Source: Prosapia bicincta
Lineage: Eukaryota; Arthropoda; Insecta; Hemiptera; Cercopidae
Direction: 5' to 3'
DNA: 64,000 nucleotides
NCBI GenBank assembly: GCA_036971475.1
Contig: JBAIZL010000005.1
Coordinates: 63,542,655-63,606,654 of the forward strand
The notes beneath the pieces were generated by a model that did not search any database, was not told the DNA's origin, and was given only the letters and a program-made list of their open reading frames with translations. Positions 50,488-62,700 of this stretch are shown here, piece after piece (within the stretch, counting starts at the first letter, position 1; every line of letters starts with the position of its first letter). Both the position numbers and the translations under genes were made by a program.

Positions 50488-51684
50488 ATGACCGATAAAA
50501 GTATTCAGTCAGAGGTGAGTATGAATTAGTGTGTTCTTTCTTCTAAATACTTTCTATTTTTCGTTATTCCAATTTTTCCATTGGTTTTCCAGCCAACAAA
50601 CATCGACGATGAAACGGGTATTTGGGACGATAACAGACGCAGCCCAGGGACATCGTACTATAGCCGCCATTCGATGGAAGCCGAACCGAGTACCTATGGT
50701 ACCACATCGCAGGTAATTATATACAATTTAGACTATTATCAGAGGCTCATTTTCATATCTAATAATGATATGTTTCTTTCAGGGGACAAACACTCCAGCC
50801 AAAGGACCCGAGTCTACCAACCATCCAACACTGGTGATTATTGTATTCCTATTGCGTTATTAACGTTATCTTTGTATTTTTCATTACTAATAAATTGTAT
50901 TTCATAGGTTGGACCAATAAATCACGCTATCATCAGGGTCGGAAATCGAATTTCCTATTCAAGCGTATTAGAGGAGGAACTGAAGCACATACGAGGGGTC
51001 GAGCACGCCCGTATTGACTGTTTACTTTGTTTAGGACGCAGGATACGATATCCTCCTCAATATGCGGTAAGTTTTGTTGAACAGTGATAGTGGTAGTAAA
51101 GGCTTATACAAGATTTTTTTTAATTTCTATTTATTCCTTTTCTAGACTGTTGTGGAGTATGCACGTGCAGCTGCAGCACGTAGCGTAACGACTGATGCAC
51201 TACATATGCTAAGACGGCTTGTATCGGACCTAGAGGCGGCGTTGCGTAAAGACACGTGTGAGGATAGCTTCTACGCAGTCGGCGTATGGAGGATTATGAT
51301 TGGCGAGCTGGACAAGCTAGTTGAAGAAGGCAGAAGAAGAGTGGCTGTCGCTGAAGCGAAGGCAGTAATGGTCGAGCGAGACCCTCCATACACGGTCGTA
51401 GGTGTTACATTTTGTAGCGATACCTGTATTTATACTATTCGTGTACAATAATATAAATTATCCGCTTTGTACGTGTGTTGAAACAGAGAAGTTCGGGAGA
51501 GCAGATTGAAGGAGGCGGCTATCGTATAGCGGATTGCGTTGTATGCTTGGGAAAACCACCATGCACTGTCATCATACCCTGCGGTCACGTTTATTGCAAC
51601 GAGTGTGCTGAAAAGGTGCAGGTGTGCCCCATATGTAGGAAACACGTAGACAGACGCTACCGGCTATATCTGAACCTGGAGTAA
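50488..51684 (+). CDS. six-exon C-terminal RING protein (268 aa)
   Basis: I infer exons 50488-50514, 50593-50712, 50783-50833, 50908-51066, 51146-51397 and 51487-51684. All five introns (78, 70, 74, 79 and 89 bp) start GT and end AG, and every exon is a multiple of three, so all introns are phase 0. The sum is 807 nt including TAA 51682-51684. The C-terminus is a C3HC4 RING: CVVC, IPCGHVYC, CAEK and CPIC. It ends in RRYRLYLNLE, like IAP-type RING tails. The middle (exon 5) is a charged, probably helical region. Exon 4 holds another CLLC pair in IDCLLCLGRR, resembling the start of the RING (ADCVVCLGKP). No BIR is seen. It is probably a ubiquitin E3 ligase; the substrate is unknown. It is divergent from the IAP gene. 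The short ORFs at 50531-50907 read through introns. Confidence 0.82.
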
Positions 51685-51702
51685 TTGTTCAAAATATTCG
51701 TT

Positions 51703-51708
51703 AATAAA
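51703..51708 (+). terminator. poly(A) signal of the RING gene
   Basis: AATAAA lies 18 bp after the stop codon, a normal arrangement for a compact gene. Confidence 0.65.
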
Positions 51709-51901
51709 GTCTTACCTGTATATCCAGAGTTTTATTTACACCTTAAGTACCTATTATGATAAGGCGAGCATCGGTAGCCGCTTAACTATTGTTAAGGGTT
51801 GACTCCAAGCTCGCTTTACCTAAGGCTACGGGTTGGCTTTACCTGAGACTTTGCTCAATGATTGCCTTACCTAAGGCCCTGGTGGCTTTACCTAGGGGCT
51901 G

Positions 51902-54900
51902 ACTCCAAGCTAGCTTTACCTACGACCTGGGTGGTTTTACCTAAGGCCTACCTCAAAGGTAGCTTTACCTAGGGCATACCTGAAAGGTAGCTTTACCTTA
52001 GTTAGTATGCTGTAAATGATACAACATACCTAGACAGGCCTTGACGGTTTCTGCATAGCTATTTTGGTATGCGTTGGTAGCTATGTCTAAGGCCTAAGGC
52101 TTTTGCCGGTGCCTTCACTAACCATAGGCCCATTTGATCCAGGTGTCAGTTTGCTGGTTGATTAGCGTAAGTTTTTCACCGTTGGTTAGCTGAAACGTTG
52201 ATCTGGCCGTAGCCTATTTGAGCTTGGTGTAAATGTTGGGCGGTTAAACTTAGCGTAAGACAGTAGTTTAGTTGAAACGCTGGCTATTTGATCTAGCCTA
52301 CACTGGCCATCACGGTATCAACATGGCCGCTGTCTTCGCCCTGGATGACGTCATATTCGATCCGGATACTGTGTGTTAGCCTTAGTCGAGCCGGACTTGG
52401 TGTCAATGTTGTTCGTTTGAACTTCGCGTAAGACAGTAGTTTAGTTATTTGATCTGGCCTACACTGGCCATCACGGTATCAACATAGCCGCTGTCTTCGC
52501 CCTGGATGACGTCATATTCGATCCGGATACTGTGTGTTAGCCTTAGTCGAGCCATTCATCGGATATGTGTTAGCCCTAGTCAGGCTAAGCATAGGTTACT
52601 ATGTGTTATCCATTAGCTAAGCTACGCATCGGATACTGTGTGTGTGTTAACCATAGTCAAACTAACCATTAGTTATTCGCTAGCCTAGCTATGCTTTGGA
52701 TACCATGTGTTAACCATTAGTCAATCTATGGTTCGGATACTATGTGTTTACCCTAGTCAGACTGTGCATCGGGTACTATGTGTTAATCATTAGCCTGGCT
52801 ATGCAACAGGTACTATTTAATAACCATTAGTCAGACTGTGCAATGATTATTATGTGTTAGTTTGTAATCAACCTACTCATGTGATAATCATAGTCAAGCT
52901 ATGCTTTGGATAAACCATACTCAAGCTATGCATTGGGTACTACATGATGAACATTAGCCTGGCTATGCACTGGAGATTATGTGTTGGGGCCTACTATGTG
53001 TTAACGATCAGCCAGGCTAGTGTTTCTTTCCAGCTGACTTTTGAAATGACATGTGTGACTATATCTAGACCATACATAATTGATATGCCAATTTTGGGGA
53101 GTTTATGCTTATTTAGCTAGGCTATGCACCGGATATTATGTGTTGGGGCCTACTATGTGTTAATGATTAGCCAGGCTATGTATCAGGTAATTTGTGAGCA
53201 GCTTGTAGGATAGTGTGTGATGACCGTTAGCTAAACTATGCACCGGATATAATGTGTTATACTTTGTAGGCCCATGTCTTCTTAGCATAATATCTATGCA
53301 AGCTTGCACACACATATATGTTTAACACATTATGTAGGCCTAACATAGTATGATAGCATGCATGTCGGTTTAGCATAGTATTTATTTGGTTTACACGCAT
53401 ATTTATTTAACACACTATATAGGGTAATTACGTATGCGGGCCTAACATAGTATATAAGCCTATGTAGGATAGCATCCATGTTGGTTAGCATAGTATTTAT
53501 GTCGGTTTACACGCATATCTGTTTAGCACAGGCTTAGCATATTATTTATGTAGGTTTACAAGCATATTTGTTTAACACACTATATAAGCTATCATTCATC
53601 CTGGCTTAACATAGGCCTATGTGGGTAACGGGGATATTTGCCTAATAAGGGCTGTATATAGGTTAACCTGCATATTGGTTTAACAGCATATATATATGGC
53701 TATTTAGAGTATATTGCATGCTGGTTTAGCATAGTATATATGCCTATATTGGTTAGCATTGTATGTATATAGGTTGCGTAACTTTTTTTTTTTTAAATTA
53801 TATTGTAATATTTTGTTGACCGTCATGGGCGTGATATGTTATGCATTGTTATCTATACCATATTATACGGCTGCCAAGTTCTACCTGATAGACGAGGTGT
53901 AAATAGCTCAGATCATATAGGCTTTGGCCAGTGGTTTACCGACATAGCGGGCACATTTAGGGATTCATGTAAGTCGGCTTAGCATAATATGTATGGTGGC
54001 TTACACATGTTTGTTTAACGCGCTATGTAGGCCTAACATAGTATATACGCCTATCTATGATAGCATGCATGTTGGCTTACCAGAGTATTTATTTGGTTTA
54101 CACGCATATTTATTTAACACACTATATGGGGCAATCACGTATCCAGGCCTAACATAGTATATAAGCCTATGTAGGATAGCATCCATGTTGGTTAGCATTG
54201 TATTTATGTGAGTTTACACGCGTATCTGTTTAGCACAGGCTTAGCATATTATTTATGTGGGTTTACAAGCGTTTTTGTTTAACACACTATATAAGATATC
54301 ATTCACCCAGGCTTAACATAGGCCTATGCGGGTAACGGGGATATTTGCCCAATAAGGGCTGTATATAGGTTAACCTGCATATTGGTTTAACAGCGTATAT
54401 ATATGGCTATTTAGAGTATATTGCGTGCTGGTTTAACATAGTATATATGCCTATATTGGTTAGCATTGTATGTATATAGGTTGCGTAACTTTTTTTTTAA
54501 ATTATATTGTAATATTTGTTGACCGTCATGGGCGTGATAGGTTATGCATTGTTAGCTATACCATATAGTACTTCCCTTATTATACAGTCACCTGCCTGAT
54601 GTTCTACCTGATAGACGAGGTGTAAATAGCTCAGATCATATAGGCTTTGGCCAGTGGTTTACCGACATAGTAGGCCCATGTAAGTCGACTTGGCATAGTG
54701 TGTATGCAGGTTTACACGCATATTTGTTTAACACATTATGTGTCCTATCACGTGTGTTGGCTAAACAAGCCTATGTATGATAGCATGCATGATGGCTTGG
54801 CATCGTTTTATAACATATATTTATTCACGTTTTGTGATAGGCCTCTTTATTAGTGTTTCTCCATATATACCTTTATATCTAGATACATTTACAGCTATAG

Positions 54901-56701
54901 GAGATGTCCATTGAGGCTATTTGATTATTTACACTGATTTCTGATTATATATGTAGGCCTTGGTATGCCGAAAGTACACAGTAATTTTATACAGTAATCA
55001 AAGCATAAACACGTGCCTAGATTCACAACGACACAGCCGTGCGGGTTTTTATGCCTGCTATAGTGGTCGCCGGCATCCGTTGCGGTTTTTAGATAATGCG
55101 TTATCTCTACATGTCTGTACATGTCTAACACACGGTCAAGCGTATTCCCTGAAACGACGGGGCTTTGTTGCTTTGTTTATTATTTTGTAGCATAGACAAA
55201 TTTTGACAATCATAACCCTTGCCCCCTCTAGTTAGGGTGGGCCTAATACCTGAGTCGCTCGACCGCGGATACGTCATAAATCTTTACGTGGGCTTGATAG
55301 GTTATGCATTGGTAGATGTACCCTATAGTACCTCCCATATTATACGGTTGCCAGGATCAACCTGATAGAAGAGGTGAAAATAGCTCAGGTCATTAGGGCT
55401 TTGGCCTGTGGTTTACAGACATAGTAGGCCCTTGTATGTCGGCCTAGCATAGTATGTATCTAGGCTTACATATTTGTTTAACACATTATGTGGACTATCA
55501 TATATATATTGGTTTAACATGGTATATGGGCTTTCACGTCTTACTGCCACCGTTTGCGTAGACCTACCGGGCCCCTGCAATGTGATTGGTCGATCATTTT
55601 TGGCAATCAACCCCCCACTTGCTCTAGTGTGAATTTGCCTCAGGCCTTTCTCCAGGGTGTCTCTAGCTAGGGCCCGGCTTCGGGGTGGTTTTAACCTAAG
55701 CCTGTGGTGGCTGAACGCCCGTGCTCCGTGTTAGTTTTACCTAAGGCCTGGCTCCTGGCTGGCTTTACCTCGAGCACGACTCCGTGTTAGCTTTACCTAA
55801 GGCCTAGCTGCTGGGTGGCTAGGCTCGGATTGGCTTTAACCGAGAGCGTGCTCCATATTGGCTCTACCTTGGCGGGTTTAACTAATGCCCCGGTGGATTT
55901 TACCTAGGACCCCGATTATTTTTGGCTATCTGAAAACAGGTGAACCCGCCCCCACAACGGTCCATAATAGACTTTACCCATACCATATACGGTCATTTGA
56001 TCCAACCCGTCGATTTTCGGCAATTTCATATTTTTTGTAAAAACTACCCCTTGGTGAAACAGCCCTCGCAACGGTCCAAAAGGGCCTCTACACGTATCCC
56101 GTACTGTCTGTTGATCCAACCGATCGATTTTCGGCAATTTCATATTTTTTGTAAAAACTACCCCTAGGTGAAACTACCCCTACCGTTGCAATATTGCACT
56201 CTAGACATACCCTATCGGTCAAGAAACGTTTTTCCAAAATTTTTTCGAAAACTACCCCCCACCCCCCAATCCACCCCCGGAGCATCCCCCGCGTATGGTC
56301 CCGAACGTAGCCGAGGTCACCCCCTATACGTACGTTAGGTTAGGTTAGATGCATTTTGGCTAGCTTAGGTCAGTGGGTTGAAAATAAATTTTTTTCGAAA
56401 AACTACCCCCTACCCCTCTAGACGTGGTCGAAACCACCCCCAAAGCTACGGTCAGGGTCAGGACGTCCGCCCGCATCATCCGAAACTACCCCTGTAGTCC
56501 TAGGTTACGTAGCGGCCGATTTTGTTTTTTTTTTTTCGAAAAAACTACCCCCTACCCCCCTGAACGTGGTCAAAACCACCCCCGGGTCTGGGGTCACGGC
56601 CGGGATGACCTTGAGCATCATCCAAAACTACCCCTATAGTCCTAGGTTACGTAGCGGCCGAGTTAGGGGTGGGTCCGCGCTATTCTATGCCCTGTTCTAC
56701 T
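51902..56701 (-). repeat. right terminal inverted repeat (~4.8 kb)
   Basis: Reverse complement of the left arm with indels. It starts at CTCCAAGCTAGCTTTACCT, carries the TGACGTCA repeats (52320-52560), the degenerate AT-rich repeats, the AGGTAAAG motif block (complement, 55700-55910) and the GATCGATTTTCGGCAATTTC units. It ends in GCCCTGTTCTACT. It has an extra tandem duplication near 53.3-54.7 kb and lacks about 0.6 kb present in the left arm. ORFs here are mirror images of those in the left arm and are taken as non-coding. Confidence 0.85.
53300..54690 (-). repeat. ~707-723-bp tandem duplication inside right TIR
   Basis: Landmarks recur once at fixed spacing: GGTAACGGGGATATTTGCC at 53624 and 54331, and CTACCTGATAGACGAGG at 53881 and 54604. 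The left arm has one copy (near 46990-47330). Boundaries are approximate. Confidence 0.75.
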
Positions 56702-56707
56702 CATAAT
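56702..56707. repeat. 6-bp target site duplication (CATAAT), right
   Basis: Directly follows the GTTCTACT terminus and continues into the interrupted satellite monomer (CATAATAAACGCAG). Confidence 0.9.
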
Positions 56708-59700
56708 AAACGCAGAATCGACCATAGATTCGCATTGTGCTCTTAGAATTGATCTATAATAAGTATTATAGGAGCTATCGCAATTGTCATATATTTTCTC
56801 TAAAAAAATGCATGAATTATAGTTCATGGATTTTGCGATTTCTACAAAAATGGATTTCTCATTTAAAAGGCATAATAAACGCAGAATCGACCATAGATTC
56901 GCATTGTGCTCTTAGAATTGATCTATAATAAGTATTATAAGAGCTATCGCAATTGTCATAACTTTTCTCTAAAAAAATGCATGATTTATAGTTCATGGAT
57001 TATGCGATTTCTACAAAAAATGGATTTCTCATTTAAAAGGCATAATAAACGCAGAATCGACCATAGATTCGCATTGTGCACTTAGAATTGATCTATATTA
57101 AGTATTATAAGAGCTATCGCAATTGTCATATATTTGCTCTAAAAAAAATGCATGAATTATAGTTTATGGATTTTGCGATTTCTACAAAAAATGGATTTCT
57201 CATTTAAAAGGCATAATAAACGCAGAATCGACCATAGATTCGCATTGTGCTCTTAGCATTGATCTATAATAAGTATTATAGGAGCTATGGCAATTGTCAT
57301 ATATTTGCTCTAAAAAAAATGCATGAATTATAGTTCATGGATTTTGCGATTTCTACAAAAAATGGATTTCTCATTTAAAAGCATAATAAACGCAGAATAG
57401 ACCATAGATTCGCATTGTGAACTTAGAATTGATCTATATTAAGTATTATAAGAGCTATCGCAATTGTCATATATTTGCTCTAAAAAAAATGCATGAATTA
57501 TAGTTCATGGATTTTACGATTTCTACAAAAAATGGATTTCTCATTTAAAAGGCATAATAAACGCAGAATCGACCATAGATTCGCATTGTGCTCTTAGAAT
57601 GGATCTATAATAAGTATTATAGGAGCTATCGCGATTGTCATATATTGTCTCCTAATAAATGCATGAATTATAGTTCATGGATTTTGCGATTTCTACAAAA
57701 AATGGATTTCTCATTTAAAAGGCATAATAAACGCAGAATCGACCATAGATTCGCATTGTGCACTTAGAATTGATCTATAATGAGTATTATAGGAGCTATC
57801 GCGATTGTCATATATTTTCTCTTAAAAAATGCATGAATTATAGTTCATGGATTTTGCGATTTCTACAAAAAATGGATTTCTCATTTAAAAGGCATAATAA
57901 ACGCAGAATCGACCATAGATTCGCATTGTGCTCTTAGATTTGATCTATAATAAGTATTATAGGAGTTATCGCAATTGTCATATATTTGCTCTAAAAAAAT
58001 GCATGAATTATAGTTCATGGATTTTGCGATTTTTACAAAAAACGGATTTCTCATTTAAAAGGCATAATAAACGCAGAATCGACCATAGATTCGCATTGTG
58101 CACTTAGAATTGATCTATAATAAGTATTATAGGAGCTATTGCAATTGTCATATATTTTCTCTAAAAAAATGCATGAATTATAGTTCATGGATTTTGCGAT
58201 TTCTACAAAAAACGGATTTCCCATTTAAAAGGCATAATAAACGCAGAATCGACCATAGATTCGCATTGTGCTCTTAGAATTGATCTATAATAAGTATTAT
58301 AGGAGCTATGGTAATTGTCATATATTTGCTCTAAAAAAAATGCATGAATTATAGTTCATGGATTTTGCGATTTCTACAAAAAATGGATTTCTCATTTAAA
58401 AGGCATAATAAACGCAGAATCGACCATAGATTCGCATTGTGCACTTAGAATTGATCTATATTAAGTATTATAAGAGCTATCGCAATTGTCATATATTTGC
58501 TCTAAAAAAAATGCATGAATTATAGTTCATGGATTTTGCGATTTCTACAAAAAATGGATTTCTCATTTAAAAGGCATAATAAACGCAGAATCGACCATAG
58601 ATTCGCATTGTGCTCTTAGCATTGATCTATAATAAGTATTATAGGAGCTATGGCAATTGTCATATATTTGCTCTAAAAAAAATGCATGAATTATAGTTCA
58701 TGGATTTTGCGATTTCAACAAAAAATGGATTTCTCATTTAAAAGGCATAATAAACGCAGAATCGACCATAGATTCGCATTGTGCTCTTAGAATTGATCTA
58801 TAATAAGTATTATAAGAGCTATTGCGATTGTCATATATTTTCTCTTAAAAAATGCATGAATTATAGTTCATGGATTTTGCGATTTTTACAAAAAACGGAT
58901 TTCTCATTTAAAAGGCATAATAAACGCAGAATCGACCATAGATTCGCATTGTGCTCTTAGATTTGATCTATAATAAGTATTATAGGAGTTATCGCAATTG
59001 TAATAACTTTTCTCTAAAAAAATGCATGAATTATAGTTCATGGATTTTGCGATTTCTACAAAAAATGGATTTCTCATTTAAAAGCATAATAAACGCAGAA
59101 TAGACCATAGATTCGCATTGAGAACTTAGAATTGATCTATATTAAGTATTATAAGAGCTATCGCAATTGTCATATATTTGCTCTAAAAAAAATGCATGAA
59201 TTATAGTTCATGGATTTTACGATTTCTACAAAAAATGGATTTCTCATTTAAAAGGCATAATAAACGCAGAATCGACCATAGATTCGCATTGTGCTCTTAG
59301 AATGGATCTATAATAAGTATTATAGGAGCTATGGCGATTGTCATATATTTTCTCTTAAAAAATGCATGAATTATAGTTCATGGATTTTACGATTTCTACA
59401 AAAAATGGATTTCTCATTTAAAAGGCATAATAAACGCAGAATCGACCATAGATTCGCATTGTGCTCTTAGAATGGATCTATAATAAGTATTATAGGAGCT
59501 ATCGCGATTGTCATATATTTTCTCTTAAAAAATGCATGAATTATAGTTCATGGATTTTGCGATTTCTACAAAAAATGGATTTCTCATTTAAAAGGCATAA
59601 TAAACGCAGAATCGACCATAGATTCGCATTGTGCTCTTAGATTTGATCTATAATAAGTATTATAGGAGTTATCGCAATTGTCATAACTTTTCTCTAAAAA

Positions 59701-62700
59701 AATGCATGAATTATAGTTCTTGGATTTTGCGATTTTTACAAAAAATGGATTTCTCATTTAAAAGGCATAATAAACGCAGAATAGACCATAGATTCGCATT
59801 GTGAATTTAGAATTGATCTATATTAAGTATTATAAGAGCTATTGCAATTGTCATATATTTGCTCTAAAAAAAATGCATGAATTATAGTTCATGGATTTTG
59901 CGATTTCTACAAAAAATGTATTTCTCATTTAAAAGGCATAATAAACGCAGAATCGACCATAGATTCGCATTGTGCACTTAGAATTGATCTATAATAAGTA
60001 TTATAGGAGCTATCGCAATTGTCATATATTTTCTCTAAAAAAATGCATGAATTATAGTTCATGGATTTTGCGATTTCTACAAAAAATGGATTTCTCATTT
60101 AAAGGCATAATAAACGCAGAATCGACCATAGATTCGCATTGTGCTCTTAGAATTGATCTATAATAAGTATTATAGGTGCTATGGCAATTGTCATATATTT
60201 GCTCTAAAAAAATGCATGAATTATAGTTCATGGATTTTGCGATTTTTACAAAAAACGGATTTCTCATTTAAAAGGCATAATAAACGCAGAATCGACCATA
60301 GATTCGCATTGTGCACTTAGAATTGATCTATAATAAGTATTATAGGAGCTATTGCAATTGTCATATATTTGCTCTAAAGAAAATGCATGAATTATAGTTC
60401 ATGGATTTTGCGATTTCTACAAAAAATGGATTTCTTATTTAAAAGGCATAATAGACGCAGAATCCACCATAGATTCGCATTGTGCACTTAGAATTGATCT
60501 ATAATAAGTATTATAGGAGCTATCGCAATTGTCATATATTTTCTCTAAAAAAATGCATGAATTATAGGTCATGGATTTTGCGATTTCTACAAAAAATGGA
60601 TTTCTCATTTAAAAGGCATAATAAACGCAGAATCGACCATAGATTCGCATTGTGCTCTTAGAATTGATCTATAATAAGTATTATAGGAGCTATCGCAATT
60701 GTCATATATTTTCTCTAAAAAAATGCATGAATTATAGTTCATGGATTTTGCGATTTCTACAAAAATGGATTTCTCATTTAAAAGGCATAATAAACGCAGA
60801 ATCGACCATAGATTCGCATTGTGCTCTTAGAATTGATCTATAATAAGTATTATAGGAGCTATCGCAATTGTCATAACTTTTCTCTAAAAAAATGCATGAA
60901 TTATAGTTCATGGATTATGCGATTTCTACAAAAAATGGATTTCTCATTTAAAAGGCATAATAAACGCAGAATCGACCATAGATTCGCATTGTGCACTTAG
61001 AATTGATCTATATTAAGTATTATAAGAGCTATCGCAATTGTCATATATTTGCTCTAAAAAAAATGCATGAATTATAGTTTATGGATTTTGCGATTTCTAC
61101 AAAAAATGGATTTCTCATTTAAAAGGCATAATAAACGCAGAATCGACCATAGATTCGCATTGTGCTCTTAGCATTGATCTATAATAAGTATTATAGGAGC
61201 TATGGCAATTGTCATATATTTGCTCTAAAAAAAATGCATGAATTATAGTTCATGGATTTTGCGATTTCTACAAAAAATGGATTTCTCATTTAAAAGCATA
61301 ATAAACGCAGAATAGACCATAGATTCGCATTGTGAACTTAGAATTGATCTATATTAAGTATTATAAGAGCTATCGCAATTGTCATATATTTGCTCTAAAA
61401 AAAATGCATGAATTATAGTTCATGGATTTTACGATTTCTACAAAAAATGGATTTCTCATTTAAAAGGCATAATAAACGCAGAATCGACCATAGATTCGCA
61501 TTGTGCTCTTAGAATGGATCTATAATAAGTATTATAGGAGCTATCGCGATTGTCATATATTTTCTCTTAAAAAATGCATGAATTATAGTTCATGGATTTT
61601 ACGATTTCTACAAAAAATGGATTTCTCATTTAAAAGGCATAATAAACGCAGAATCGACCATAGATTCGCATTGTGCTCTTAGAATGGATCTATAATAAGT
61701 ATTATAGGAGCTATCGCGATTGTCATATATTTTCTCCTAATAAATGCATGAATTATAGTTCATGGATTTTGCGATTTCTACAAAAAATGGATTTCTCATT
61801 TAAAAGGCATAATAAACGCAGAATCGACCATAGATTCGCATTGTGCTCTTAGATTTGATCTATAATAAGTATTATAGGAGTTATCGCAATTGTCATATAT
61901 TTGCTCTAAAAAAATGCATGAATTATAGTTCATGGATTTTGCGATTTTTACAAAAAACGGATTTCTCATTTAAAAGGCATAATAAACGCAGAATCGACCA
62001 TAGATTCGCATTGTGCACTTAGAATTGATCTATAATAAGTATTATAGGAGCTATTGCAATTGTCATATATTTTCTCTAAAAAAATGCATGAATTATAGTT
62101 CATGGATTTTGCGATTTCTACAAAAAACGGATTTCTCATTTAAAAGGCATAATAAACGCAGAATCGACCATAGATTCGCATTGTGCTCTTAGCATTGATC
62201 TATAATAAGTATTATAGGAGCTATGGCAATTGTCATATATTTTCTCTTAAAAAATGCATGAATTATAGTTCATGGATTTTACGATTTCTACAAAAAATGG
62301 ATTTCTCATTTAAAAGGCATAATAAACGCAGAATCGACCATAGATTCGCATTGTGCTCTTAGAATGGATCTATAATAAGTATTATAGGAGCTATGGCGAT
62401 TGTCATATATTTTCTCTTAAAAAATGCATGAATTATAGTTCATGGATTTTACGATTTCTACAAAAAATGGATTTCTCATTTAAAAGGCATAATAAACGCA
62501 GAATCGACCATAGATTCGCATTGTGCTCTTAGAATGGATCTATAATAAGTATTATAGGAGCTATCGCGATTGTCATATATTTTCTCTTAAAAAATGCATG
62601 AATTATAGTTCATGGATTTTGCGATTTCTACAAAAAATGGATTTCTCATTTAAAAGGCATAATAAACGCAGAATCGACCATAGATTCGCATTGTGCTCTT

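Larger units (their letters stand above)
44230..56701. mobile_element. non-autonomous Maverick/Polinton-type element with IAP and RING cargo
   Basis: A 12,472-bp element with matching ends (AGTAGAACAGGGC at the left, its complement at the right), AG at the tip, 6-bp CATAAT duplications and inverted repeats of about 4.8 kb per arm. The core (49036-51901) contains only a BIR-RING gene and a six-exon RING gene. No integrase, PolB, ATPase, protease or capsid gene is visible, so movement would need functions in trans. A related terminal repeat flanks the integrase remnant at 4020-4757. The matching empty site at 60617-60622 confirms the boundaries. Confidence 0.88.

Noticed and set aside
44230..56701. 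Herpesvirus-like (repeat-unique-repeat) or nimavirus-like integrated genome
   Set aside because: The IAP and large inverted repeats recall such viruses, but the AG tips, 6-bp target duplication and link to an integrase-bearing Polinton explain the structure better, and no herpesvirus or nimavirus core gene is seen.
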